In this document: positions 56,689-64,000 of the stretch, piece after piece
Layout of the letters: each line of letters begins with the position of its first letter
Position numbering within the stretch: position 1 is the first letter of the stretch
NCBI RefSeq assembly: GCF_019749295.1
Contig: NZ_JACWFG010000013.1
Span: forward strand, 124,001-188,000
DNA length: 64,000 nt
Reading direction: 5' to 3'
Source: Neobacillus niacini
GTDB taxonomy: Bacteria > Bacillota > Bacilli > Bacillales > Cytobacillaceae
Notes under the pieces: generated by a model
The model's input: the letters and a program-made list of their open reading frames with translations, nothing else
What the model was told of the DNA's origin: nothing
Database searches by the model: none
Position numbers and translations under genes: made by a program

Positions 56689-58203
56689 ATGGGACGGTTG
56701 GGAAAATCAGATGTGATAGACAAATTAAATGCCAATGATAGCCAATCCTCTGAAAATATAAATCGAAATATTGGAAATAGTATTATTGTGAATGAGGCAA
56801 TTTTCAAAAAAGTCTTTCAACACAGCTCAGACATTATGTATCGAGAAATTACGATTCATAGTCAAACTAAGCTTTTATTGATTTATGTTGATGGTATGGT
56901 GAATACGGATATTATTATTTCTAACATTCTAGAACCATTAATGTACAAAGGACTGCCCCAAGGTTTAGGGGCTGTCGAAAGTGTTTTTGAGATGTTTGAA
57001 CAGGAGCGTTTTTCCGTTCTCCAAACGAAGAAGGTTTCCAATATAGACGATATTTCTGAGCACATTTTAAAGGGAAATCTTGCTATATTAGTCGACGGGG
57101 AAAACATTGCTTTACTTGCAGATGTTAAGAAAATAGAAACAAGAAGTATAAGTGATTCTGCTATAGAGCCTGTTCTTCGCGGATCAAGAGAAAGTTTTAC
57201 TGAGAATCTACGAACGAATACCACAATGCTGCGGAGAATACTTGCAACTCCCAATTTGAAGATTGACTCGTTGAAAATTGGAAAATTGACAAAGACGGAT
57301 GTAGCTGTTGTTTATATTGAAGGAATAGTCAAACCATCTGTACTAAATGATGTAAAAAAAAGATTAAAACAAATACAGACTAATGCAATTCTTGAGTCGG
57401 GAATTATTGAGCAATATATTGAAGAGGATCAATTTTCTCCCTTTCCACAAATCTTAAATAGTGAGCGTCCAGATGTTGTCGCAGCAGGATTGTTAGAGGG
57501 AAGAGTTGCAATTATTACGAATGGAACACCATTTGCCCTTATCGTTCCCATGACGTTTTGGTCTGGATTGCAGGCCCCTGACGATTATCATCAACGTTTT
57601 TTGTTTGTAGCCATGATTCGATGGGTTCGTTACATTTTCACCGCCCTTTCAGTTTTTCTGCCTTCCATATTTATTGCGTTAACCAACTTTCATCCTGAAA
57701 TGGTCCCGCCAGATCTGATGCTGAATATTGCAGCACTTCGAGAAAGGGCTCCATTTCCGACAGTAATTGAGGTCTTATTGATGGAGTTCATGTTTGAAGG
57801 GCTGCAGGAAGCAGGACTCCGCTTGCCAAAACAAATTGGTCCGCTTGTAAGTATTGTTGGAGCCTTAGTTATTGGGGAAGCGGCCGTCAGTGCAGGAATT
57901 ATCTCCGCACCAGTTGTTATTGTCGTAGCGACAGGTGGAATCGCTGCGTTTATCATTCCCCGTTATAGCTTCAGCTTCCCCTTGAGGATGTTACGGTTCC
58001 CATTAATCATACTTTCAGGAACACTGGGTATATTTGGAATTGCGATTGGGATCAGTACGATTCTTATCCACCTGCTGAATCTTCAATCATTTGGAACACC
58101 TTATCTTAGCCCAGTGGCTCCGCTTAACAAACGTGGACTTAAGGATGTGTTGATTCGATGGCCCAAAAAGCTTGTAAAGAATAGTAAGGGGGACCAAGTA
58201 TGA
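56689..58203 (+). CDS. gerA: GerA-family germinant receptor A subunit
   Basis: 504 residues from ATG with GAAGGCAGGG ahead; a longer TTG frame to 56644 lacks a site. PVLRGSRESFTENLRTNTTMLRRILATPNLKI (about 162-193), VYIEGIVKPSVLNDVKKRLKQI, ESGIIEQYIEEDQFSPFPQILNSERPD, then five spans with RERAPFPTVIEVLLMEFMFEGLQEAGLRLPKQIGPLVSIVGALVIGEAAVSAGIISAP. Spore inner membrane. First gene of the order A-C-B, like gerK. It overlaps gerC by 4 bases. Confidence 0.9.
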   Translation: MGRLGKSDVIDKLNANDSQSSENINRNIGNSIIVNEAIFKKVFQHSSDIMYREITIHSQTKLLLIYVDGMVNTDIIISNILEPLMYKGLPQGLGAVESVFEMFEQERFSVLQTKKVSNIDDISEHILKGNLAILVDGENIALLADVKKIETRSISDSAIEPVLRGSRESFTENLRTNTTMLRRILATPNLKIDSLKIGKLTKTDVAVVYIEGIVKPSVLNDVKKRLKQIQTNAILESGIIEQYIEEDQFSPFPQILNSERPDVVAAGLLEGRVAIITNGTPFALIVPMTFWSGLQAPDDYHQRFLFVAMIRWVRYIFTALSVFLPSIFIALTNFHPEMVPPDLMLNIAALRERAPFPTVIEVLLMEFMFEGLQEAGLRLPKQIGPLVSIVGALVIGEAAVSAGIISAPVVIVVATGGIAAFIIPRYSFSFPLRMLRFPLIILSGTLGIFGIAIGISTILIHLLNLQSFGTPYLSPVAPLNKRGLKDVLIRWPKKLVKNSKGDQV

Positions 58204-59348
58204 GGCATACTGCCAAAATTTGTTTCCTATCACTCCTTCCGCTCTTCATCACAACAGGTTGTTGGAACTTGAAGGAGCCTGACCAACTCGCATTTGTTGC
58301 AGGGAATGGACTGGATTTGACTAAAAACGGAAAATTAGAAGCGAGTACTCTTTTAGTGATACCTGCAGGTATTGGCGGAGGACAAATCAATGGCGGTGAA
58401 AAGAAAGAAAGCTACCAAGTGATGAACGCAACTGGAAAAAATGTTTCTGATGCGTTGGATAACATTCAGTCAAAGTTATCACGGGTTGTGTTTGCTGGAC
58501 ATCGCGATATTTTTCTTGTCGGCCAAAGCCTAGCAGAGCATGGAATGGGAAATACTATCGATACATTCATGCGTAGTTCTCAATCGGATATGCGTGCGAT
58601 GATTTATTTGGTAAAAAACGGTCAACCAAAAGATGTATTTTCCAGTGCTCCTTTTTTTGAGCCATTTATAACCACAACACTTTCAGAAGAACAAGAAGCC
58701 ATCGGTTTGAAGCCTTATTTAGCCCGTGAATTTGTGGCAGATGTTTGGAGTGATGCCACCCAGCCATTGTTGCCGGTGGTAAGCTTAAATCCATCAACGC
58801 ATTATAGCTATAATGGTTCGGCTATTCTTAACAAAGATGATGGAGTGAAATTAGTGGGATTTTTAGATAAAGAAGAAACTTCTTATGCACGTTGGTTGAC
58901 GAATAGACTAATTAGTTTTACACTCACTGCTTTCGTTTCTAAAGGGAATGGAAACATTAGTCTATCATTAGATAACCTAGGACGGCGTATCAAAGTGCTC
59001 CAGGTTGGTGAAACAATACAAATTGATGTCCATTTAACTGGGGGAGGAACAATTATCGAAAATAGCACGAAACTAGATTCATCAAAACGTAAGGATCTTC
59101 TTCTCATACAAAAGGAAATCAGTTTACAAACGGAAAAATCAACTCAGAAGCTAGTTAAAAAAGTTCAAGAGGCATATAAGATGGACATTTTCGGTTTTGG
59201 TGAAAGTGTTCATCAACAATACCCTTTACAATGGAAAACCTTGAAGCATAACTGGACTAAGACATTTCCCACTGTTGCAGTCTCTGTTTCAGTGGACATT
59301 CGAATCAATGATTCAGGCCTAACCCATTCGTCATTGAATAAGCCATAA
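58200..59348 (+). CDS. gerC: Ger(x)C-type germinant receptor lipoprotein
   Basis: 382 residues. Signal with lipobox FITTGC (Cys20) then CWNLKEPDQLAFVAGNGLDL, the Ger(x)C signature. Middle: ATGKNVSDALDNIQSKLSRVVFAGHRDIFLVGQSLAEHG; C-terminal domain: YKMDIFGFGESVHQQYPLQWK. Anchored to the outer face of the spore inner membrane. Starts inside the gerA stop (ATGA), 60 bases before gerB. Confidence 0.9.
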   Translation: MRHTAKICFLSLLPLFITTGCWNLKEPDQLAFVAGNGLDLTKNGKLEASTLLVIPAGIGGGQINGGEKKESYQVMNATGKNVSDALDNIQSKLSRVVFAGHRDIFLVGQSLAEHGMGNTIDTFMRSSQSDMRAMIYLVKNGQPKDVFSSAPFFEPFITTTLSEEQEAIGLKPYLAREFVADVWSDATQPLLPVVSLNPSTHYSYNGSAILNKDDGVKLVGFLDKEETSYARWLTNRLISFTLTAFVSKGNGNISLSLDNLGRRIKVLQVGETIQIDVHLTGGGTIIENSTKLDSSKRKDLLLIQKEISLQTEKSTQKLVKKVQEAYKMDIFGFGESVHQQYPLQWKTLKHNWTKTFPTVAVSVSVDIRINDSGLTHSSLNKP

Positions 59349-59408
59349 CGTGCAGTTCATCTTGCATTAACGAAGCTTAAGATTATTGTAAAGGAGTGGG
59401 CAAAGCCT

Positions 59409-60500
59409 ATGAAGCTTTCAGAGACGCAGCTTGTTTGGGTTATTGTAACGACTGAAATCATTGCGATGATTGGGTTAACAATCTCACCTGCGATTCAAAT
59501 AGCGAAACAAGATGCGTGGCTTTCGATGCTGGCGGGGGGAGTCATGGGGATTGCCTTAACCTTCCTTGCCGTAAAACTGAGCATTCTCCATCCTAATCAA
59601 TCGTTGGTCCAATACAGCCAAAAACTTCTAGGTAAATGGTTAGGGAGATTGATTGTTCTCCCTTATTTACTGGCTTGGTATGTACTGCCTGCCATTTTAC
59701 TGCGTTCATTTGCAGACTTTCTCCACCTTATTTTACTTAACAGAACACCTTTGTGGTTGATCGTCCTGCTTTTTCTAGGTGTAAGTACCTATTTAACATA
59801 TTCATCAGGGATGACGGGAATCGGCCGTTATTGTGAACTGGTGGGGCCGATTATAGTATTGACGTTGATTGTCAGCTTCCTGTTAATCCTTCGAAACATC
59901 GAATATCATCATATATTGCCTTTCTATTTTGATTCTGGGGAGGTAAATATATTAAAGGGGTCATTTGCACCTGCTTTTTGGTTCGCAGGTCCGTTCGTCT
60001 TATTGGTTATCATCTCTTTTATCCAGAACCCTCGAAGAGTGCTTGCGAAATCCATGTTAGGTGTTGGAATCACCGTTTTCATGGTTGCTTCTGCCACACT
60101 TATGGTACTCTTGGTTTTCGGCCCGAATATAGCAGCAAATTTAAGATTTTCTTATTTTATGTCCGTACGGACAATTGATATATTAAATTTCATACAAAAC
60201 GTAGATGTTTTTATTATGTTTATTTGGGTCTTCGGTGTGATTGCCCAATCATCACTTTATATTTTTATTGCCAGCTATGAAACGGCAAATTGCTTGAACG
60301 TGAAAAATTGGCGAAAAATCGTATGGTACCTATTACCGGCGATTTTCATAATGGCAATATTAATTCCTGATGAAACAGCTATTACGCTATTCGATAAATT
60401 TTGGACTACAGCCATATATCCTGTTTGCGGCATCTTGATCCCGCTATTCTTATTAATCCTGACGCTCATCAAGAAGAAAGTAAGTGCGCAATCCTTTTAG
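59409..60500 (+). CDS. gerB: GerB-family germinant receptor permease subunit
   Basis: 363 residues, ten membrane spans. LSETQLVWVIVTTEIIAMIGLTISPAIQIAKQDAWLSMLAGGVMGI is the family start; FSYFMSVRTIDILNFIQNVDVFIMFIWVFGVIAQSSLYIFIASYETANCLN lies near the C-terminus. It forms the ligand-binding permease of this receptor. AAGGAGTGGG site ahead of ATG. Last gene of the operon, followed by a terminator. Confidence 0.9.
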   Translation: MKLSETQLVWVIVTTEIIAMIGLTISPAIQIAKQDAWLSMLAGGVMGIALTFLAVKLSILHPNQSLVQYSQKLLGKWLGRLIVLPYLLAWYVLPAILLRSFADFLHLILLNRTPLWLIVLLFLGVSTYLTYSSGMTGIGRYCELVGPIIVLTLIVSFLLILRNIEYHHILPFYFDSGEVNILKGSFAPAFWFAGPFVLLVIISFIQNPRRVLAKSMLGVGITVFMVASATLMVLLVFGPNIAANLRFSYFMSVRTIDILNFIQNVDVFIMFIWVFGVIAQSSLYIFIASYETANCLNVKNWRKIVWYLLPAIFIMAILIPDETAITLFDKFWTTAIYPVCGILIPLFLLILTLIKKKVSAQSF

Positions 60501-60531
60501 CCTTGGCAAATCTCTAATTTAAATAGGATAC

Positions 60532-60567
60532 AAAGTGAGTGGTATTCAGTACCAGTCACTTTTTTTC
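60532..60567 (+). terminator. Rho-independent terminator of the ger operon
   Basis: AGTGAGTGGTA and TACCAGTCACT pair with one mismatch (loop TTCAG), followed by TTTTTTT. Confidence 0.8.
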
Positions 60568-60629
60568 GTTCTACCTTTATCCGTATTTTCCCATCTAATT
60601 TCTAGATGGTTTCAATCAAAAATGTTGTA

Positions 60630-60658
60630 TTGTTAATGTTTCAGAATACTTATACTAT
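60630..60658 (+). promoter_or_regulatory. Promoter candidate for the subtilase gene
   Basis: TTGTTA (60630-60635), 17-base spacer, TACTAT (60653-60658). About 115 bases of leader follow before the start codon. No known riboswitch was recognised. Confidence 0.45.
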
Positions 60659-60778
60659 TATGCTAGTCTTTAATAAATGTTAAGGAGGTCAAGTTTTTAC
60701 AAATATAAAGTTGTATGAAAACCCAGCAGCTTAGAAGACTATGGTTAAAAAAAGTAAGGTGAGAGGAGCTCCCCCATT

Positions 60779-63700
60779 TTGAGAAATAGAAAAAATATGT
60801 TTCAACTGCCATTAAGTTTACTAGTAACTTTGATTCTCTTAAGCAGCCTTGTTTTTCCCAATCATCTAATCGCCTATGGAAATTCTGAAGAGAGAAAGCC
60901 TATATCTGCCGTAACGAACACTCCCGTCGAGAATAAGGTAGATTCTAAGCTAATTAAACAATTTAAGGATCAAAATCAAGTTACATTCCTATTAAAGTTG
61001 AAAGAACAGGTTGATACAAATCGAGTTGCAAGCCAAGCAGCAGAAAAAGCAAAAAAACAGAAACAAACTGCCGCAAGCACAGAACTTCAGGTACGCTCTG
61101 CAGTCGTTTCCTCATTACGAAATACTGCACTGGAAACACAAACGGAAGTAATGGATTATCTTCTGCAGGCAAAGGAACAAGGAAATGTGAAAAGCTTCCA
61201 ATCTTTCTATGTTGTGAATGCGATTGCGGTAACAGCAACGAAAGATGTGATAGACAAATTAGCAGCATTTCCGGAGGTAGCAAAAATTCTGCCGAATGAA
61301 ACGCGGCAGATCATCTCACCAATTACTCCTAAGGTAAAAGCATCCACTGAAAATACATCAACAGTAGAATGGGGTGTGGAAAAAGTCGGCGCGCCTCAAG
61401 TTTGGGATATGGGAATCGATGGAGCAGGAATCGTGGTAGCCAGTATTGATACAGGCGTCCAGTGGAACCATCCTGCATTAAAGGAAAAATACCGAGGATA
61501 TAATCCAGCGAACCCCAACCAACCAGATCATCTATTAAACTGGTATGATGCCGTCGAAGGACAAGAAGCCCCGTATGATAATTTAAAACATGGTACACAT
61601 ACCGTTGGAACCATGGTTGGCTCAGAGCCTAATGGCGGCAACCAAATTGGTGTTGCCCCTGGGGCAAAATGGATTGCGGTTAAAGCATTTTCTGAAAGAG
61701 GCGGCAAGGATGTTGATTTGCTCGAAGCAGGGGAATGGATACTGGCTCCAAAAGATGGAGAGGGTAATCCCCATCCGGAATTAGCTCCAGATGTAGTAAA
61801 CAACTCCTGGGGCGGTGGTCCAGGACTAGACGAATGGTATCTCCCAATGGTTCAAAATTGGCGGGCTGCTGATATCTTCCCTGTTTTTGCTGCGGGCAAT
61901 GACGGTTCAATGGGAGACGGATCGATTGCTTCACCATCAAACTATCCAGAATCCTTCGCGGTTGCAGCAACGGACCAAAACAATGCTTTAGCATGGTTCT
62001 CTTCCCGTGGACCTGGACCATATGATGAAACAAAACCAGATGTATCAGCACCAGGGTTTAATATCCGTTCGGCTATCCCAACAAATGATTATGATCTGAT
62101 GAGTGGTACCTCAATGGCAACGCCTCATATTACAGGAGTTATCGCTTTGTTAAAGCAAGCAAATGCCTCCTTGACGATTGACCAAATGGAGGAAATTCTA
62201 ACAAATACAGCTATCCCATTGACAGACTCAGAATTTTCAACCTCTCCAAATTTCGGTTTTGGGCATGGATTTGTTAATGCTTATAACGCAATAAAAGATT
62301 TAAATAATGGAAATGGAAAGATTGAAGGGTTAGTCGTACATGATGGAAAAGATACAACAGATCCAACCTACCAGCATACTTCTCCTGATTTTATATACGA
62401 CCAGGTCGTTTTACCATTAACAGTGGAAGTACAAGATAACATTAGTGTAGAGACCGTTGAAATTCAGTATTTGGTGGATCAACAATGGAAGACTGTAAAA
62501 GCAATGAGAACTGCAGGAGATTTTAGAAACGGTACTTATCAAGCCGTAATACCAGGTGGGGATATACACAAAGGTACATTTTCGTACAAATGGAATTTCT
62601 TAGACTATGGACAAAATCCAGTAACTTCTTCCACGTATGTCGTAGAAGTAAAGCCTGCGATTACGCTTGGGTATTTCCAAGATTTTGAAACAGTTCCCGA
62701 AGGCTGGTATTCTGAGGGAGAGAATAACGATTGGGAATGGGGTAAACCAGTTGATGGACCTGGACAGGCTCATTCAGGACAAAAAGTATATGGAACAAAT
62801 GTGGATGGTTCTCATGCTCCTAATGCATCATCTTATCTCAATATGCCTCCTATCGACATACCTGAAAGTGGTAATTCATACCTGCAGTTTAAGCAGTGGT
62901 ATGATTTTAGTCCAGAAGGAATTAACGAATCAGTCGATTTCGGAGCGGTCCTTGTTTCTACCGACCGCCAAAACTGGGAAATGGTAACTAGAACGGAAGC
63001 CACTAAATTTTATGAAAATGGAGTACCACTTGAGTATACTACAGATGGATGGAGGGATGCAGAAGTGGATCTATCCGCTTATGCTGGAAAGCGGATATAT
63101 ATTAGTTTCTATACGTTTACAATTCAAACAGGATTTGAAACCAAAGATTTTTATGGGTGGTACTTGGATGACATATCCTTAAGTGATAATCCTCTAAAAG
63201 ATAGTAAAGTAAAAAAGAATCAAAAGCTAAAAGGAGAAATCCATACAAAAAAACAAACTACAAATAATATTCTTGCTCCGACGGCTGCATATGTTCAGAA
63301 AACTTCTAGTCAACCAAATGTATTGCCAATCGGTGCAAAGGTAACTTTAGTAGACTCTGGATATTCAGTTACAGCGAATCCAGCTAATGGAAAGTATTCT
63401 ATGTTCCATAATGCAGGGGAATTCAATCTTCGCGCTGAGGCATATGGCTTTCAAACCATGGATCAGCAGGTATTGATTCCAAAAGACGGGATTGTTGAAT
63501 CAAACTTTAATCTTAAACCTTTAGGGAAAGGAACCGTAGAAGGGATAGTCAAGGATAATACCACAGGCAGACCTATCTCGGGCGCCATAATCTCTTTAGT
63601 TGAGGATGCAGCCATTGCTCCAGTGAAAACGGATAGCAAAGGGAGATTTTCGCTAACAGCCTATGAAGGTAATTATACGTTACATGTTTTCAAGAACGAT

Positions 63701-64000
63701 TATGTTTATCATGATTCCGATATTACACTACTGTCGAAAAAGAAAATCAAACAGAAGGTAGAATTGAAAAGGTTTATCGGCTTTCCTGGAGAAATCGCTT
63801 ATGATGATGGAACAGCGGAAAATTCTTGGTTTTGGATCGGTGCTAAAAATGGCTTTGCGGTTAGAATGTCACTGGAAGAAGGAGTCACTAAATCTTGGTT
63901 GACAGGTGGCCTCTTTAAAGTAAATACTGAATTCCCGAGTCCGGGATCAACCAGGTTTCAAGTAGCAGTATATGATTCTACTGGTCTTAACGGAGCTCCT
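60779..64000 (+). CDS. bpr: Secreted subtilisin-like serine protease, bacillopeptidase F-like (partial at the 3' end)
   Basis: 1074 residues read from TTG with GAGAGGAG ahead; runs off the window. Signal peptide (about 1-34), I9-type propeptide (about 57-184), and S8 domain with Asp224 (ASIDTGV), His271 (HGTHTVG) and Ser445 (GTSMATPH). Then an ImmA/MAM-like segment (FQDFETVPEGWYSEGENNDW, NSYLQFKQWYDF) and CarboxypepD_reg-like repeats (GTVEGIVKDNTTGRPISGAI). This layout matches B. subtilis bacillopeptidase F, a large extracellular protease processed at both ends. The gene name is by similarity. Confidence 0.88.
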   Translation, partial: MRNRKNMFQLPLSLLVTLILLSSLVFPNHLIAYGNSEERKPISAVTNTPVENKVDSKLIKQFKDQNQVTFLLKLKEQVDTNRVASQAAEKAKKQKQTAASTELQVRSAVVSSLRNTALETQTEVMDYLLQAKEQGNVKSFQSFYVVNAIAVTATKDVIDKLAAFPEVAKILPNETRQIISPITPKVKASTENTSTVEWGVEKVGAPQVWDMGIDGAGIVVASIDTGVQWNHPALKEKYRGYNPANPNQPDHLLNWYDAVEGQEAPYDNLKHGTHTVGTMVGSEPNGGNQIGVAPGAKWIAVKAFSERGGKDVDLLEAGEWILAPKDGEGNPHPELAPDVVNNSWGGGPGLDEWYLPMVQNWRAADIFPVFAAGNDGSMGDGSIASPSNYPESFAVAATDQNNALAWFSSRGPGPYDETKPDVSAPGFNIRSAIPTNDYDLMSGTSMATPHITGVIALLKQANASLTIDQMEEILTNTAIPLTDSEFSTSPNFGFGHGFVNAYNAIKDLNNGNGKIEGLVVHDGKDTTDPTYQHTSPDFIYDQVVLPLTVEVQDNISVETVEIQYLVDQQWKTVKAMRTAGDFRNGTYQAVIPGGDIHKGTFSYKWNFLDYGQNPVTSSTYVVEVKPAITLGYFQDFETVPEGWYSEGENNDWEWGKPVDGPGQAHSGQKVYGTNVDGSHAPNASSYLNMPPIDIPESGNSYLQFKQWYDFSPEGINESVDFGAVLVSTDRQNWEMVTRTEATKFYENGVPLEYTTDGWRDAEVDLSAYAGKRIYISFYTFTIQTGFETKDFYGWYLDDISLSDNPLKDSKVKKNQKLKGEIHTKKQTTNNILAPTAAYVQKTSSQPNVLPIGAKVTLVDSGYSVTANPANGKYSMFHNAGEFNLRAEAYGFQTMDQQVLIPKDGIVESNFNLKPLGKGTVEGIVKDNTTGRPISGAIISLVEDAAIAPVKTDSKGRFSLTAYEGNYTLHVFKNDYVYHDSDITLLSKKKIKQKVELKRFIGFPGEIAYDDGTAENSWFWIGAKNGFAVRMSLEEGVTKSWLTGGLFKVNTEFPSPGSTRFQVAVYDSTGLNGAP

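Noticed and set aside
60568-60778. Riboswitch in the leader of the subtilase gene
   Set aside because: No conserved core of a known riboswitch class was found; only a promoter candidate and ribosome site.
61528-62051. Long minus-strand frames opposite the protease
   Set aside because: Shadows caused by codon bias of the subtilase gene, which has all catalytic motifs on the plus strand.

Overview
The window looks like chromosomal DNA from a low-G+C, endospore-forming Bacillaceae bacterium (Bacillus/Neobacillus-like; the species cannot be fixed from sequence alone). The evidence is AT-rich DNA, strong AGGAGG-type ribosome binding sites, frequent TTG/GTG starts, many U-tailed hairpin terminators, two germinant-receptor operons, a CwlJ-type cortex hydrolase, a CspC-like cold shock protein, a FosB-type thiol transferase and a bacillopeptidase F-like protease. 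I saw no rRNA, tRNA, complete insertion sequence, prophage or CRISPR array.

Layout. 1-15.5 kb is an accessory patchwork of short independent units: DUF192 protein, XRE regulator plus membrane protein, hydrolase, DinB-like proteins, CAAX-type protease, a second DnaN clamp, acetyltransferases, SDR, a 25-aa peptide with its own promoter and terminator ahead of a PyrH-like kinase, and a small winged-helix regulator. Gene remnants are scattered between them. 16-20 kb holds a minus-strand germinant-receptor operon in the order gerB-gerA-gerC. 20.4-31.5 kb has a FAD oxidase pair, lipoproteins, an amidase, cspC, a frameshifted methyltransferase, FosB, a DUF2087/GIY-YIG/DUF4180 operon and an ECF sigma/anti-sigma pair. 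31.6-43 kb has YitT, a polysaccharide deacetylase, GNAT and VOC proteins, an ArsR-VOC operon, CwlJ, a FAD oxidoreductase and an L,D-transpeptidase. 43-50 kb contains small lipoproteins and membrane proteins of unknown role and an OatA-like acyltransferase. 50-56 kb has an MHYT histidine kinase, a LysR-CidA-CidB cluster and SstT. 56-60.5 kb has a second germinant receptor (gerA-gerC-gerB), preceded on the opposite strand by the C-terminal half of a third type of GerB. The window ends inside a large secreted subtilase.

How genes work together. The two ger operons and CwlJ belong to spore germination; both ger operons have sigma-G-like promoter candidates with the same 16-bp spacing. Several regulators sit beside symmetrical DNA motifs that look like their own operators (XRE at 1.2 kb, winged helix at 14.0 kb, ArsR at 37.4 kb, ECF sigma at 30.2 kb). 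An exact MerR-type promoter at 8.26 kb has no MerR gene nearby.

The least explained items are a 52-bp hairpin tandem array (7.45-7.69 kb), the 25-aa peptide/terminator unit (12.4-12.6 kb), the DUF2087/GIY-YIG/DUF4180 operon, a WH/HH membrane protein with a Ser/Cys-rich tail (4.8 kb) and the cluster of small membrane proteins at 44-46.7 kb. No single locus could be shown to be a new system from sequence alone.
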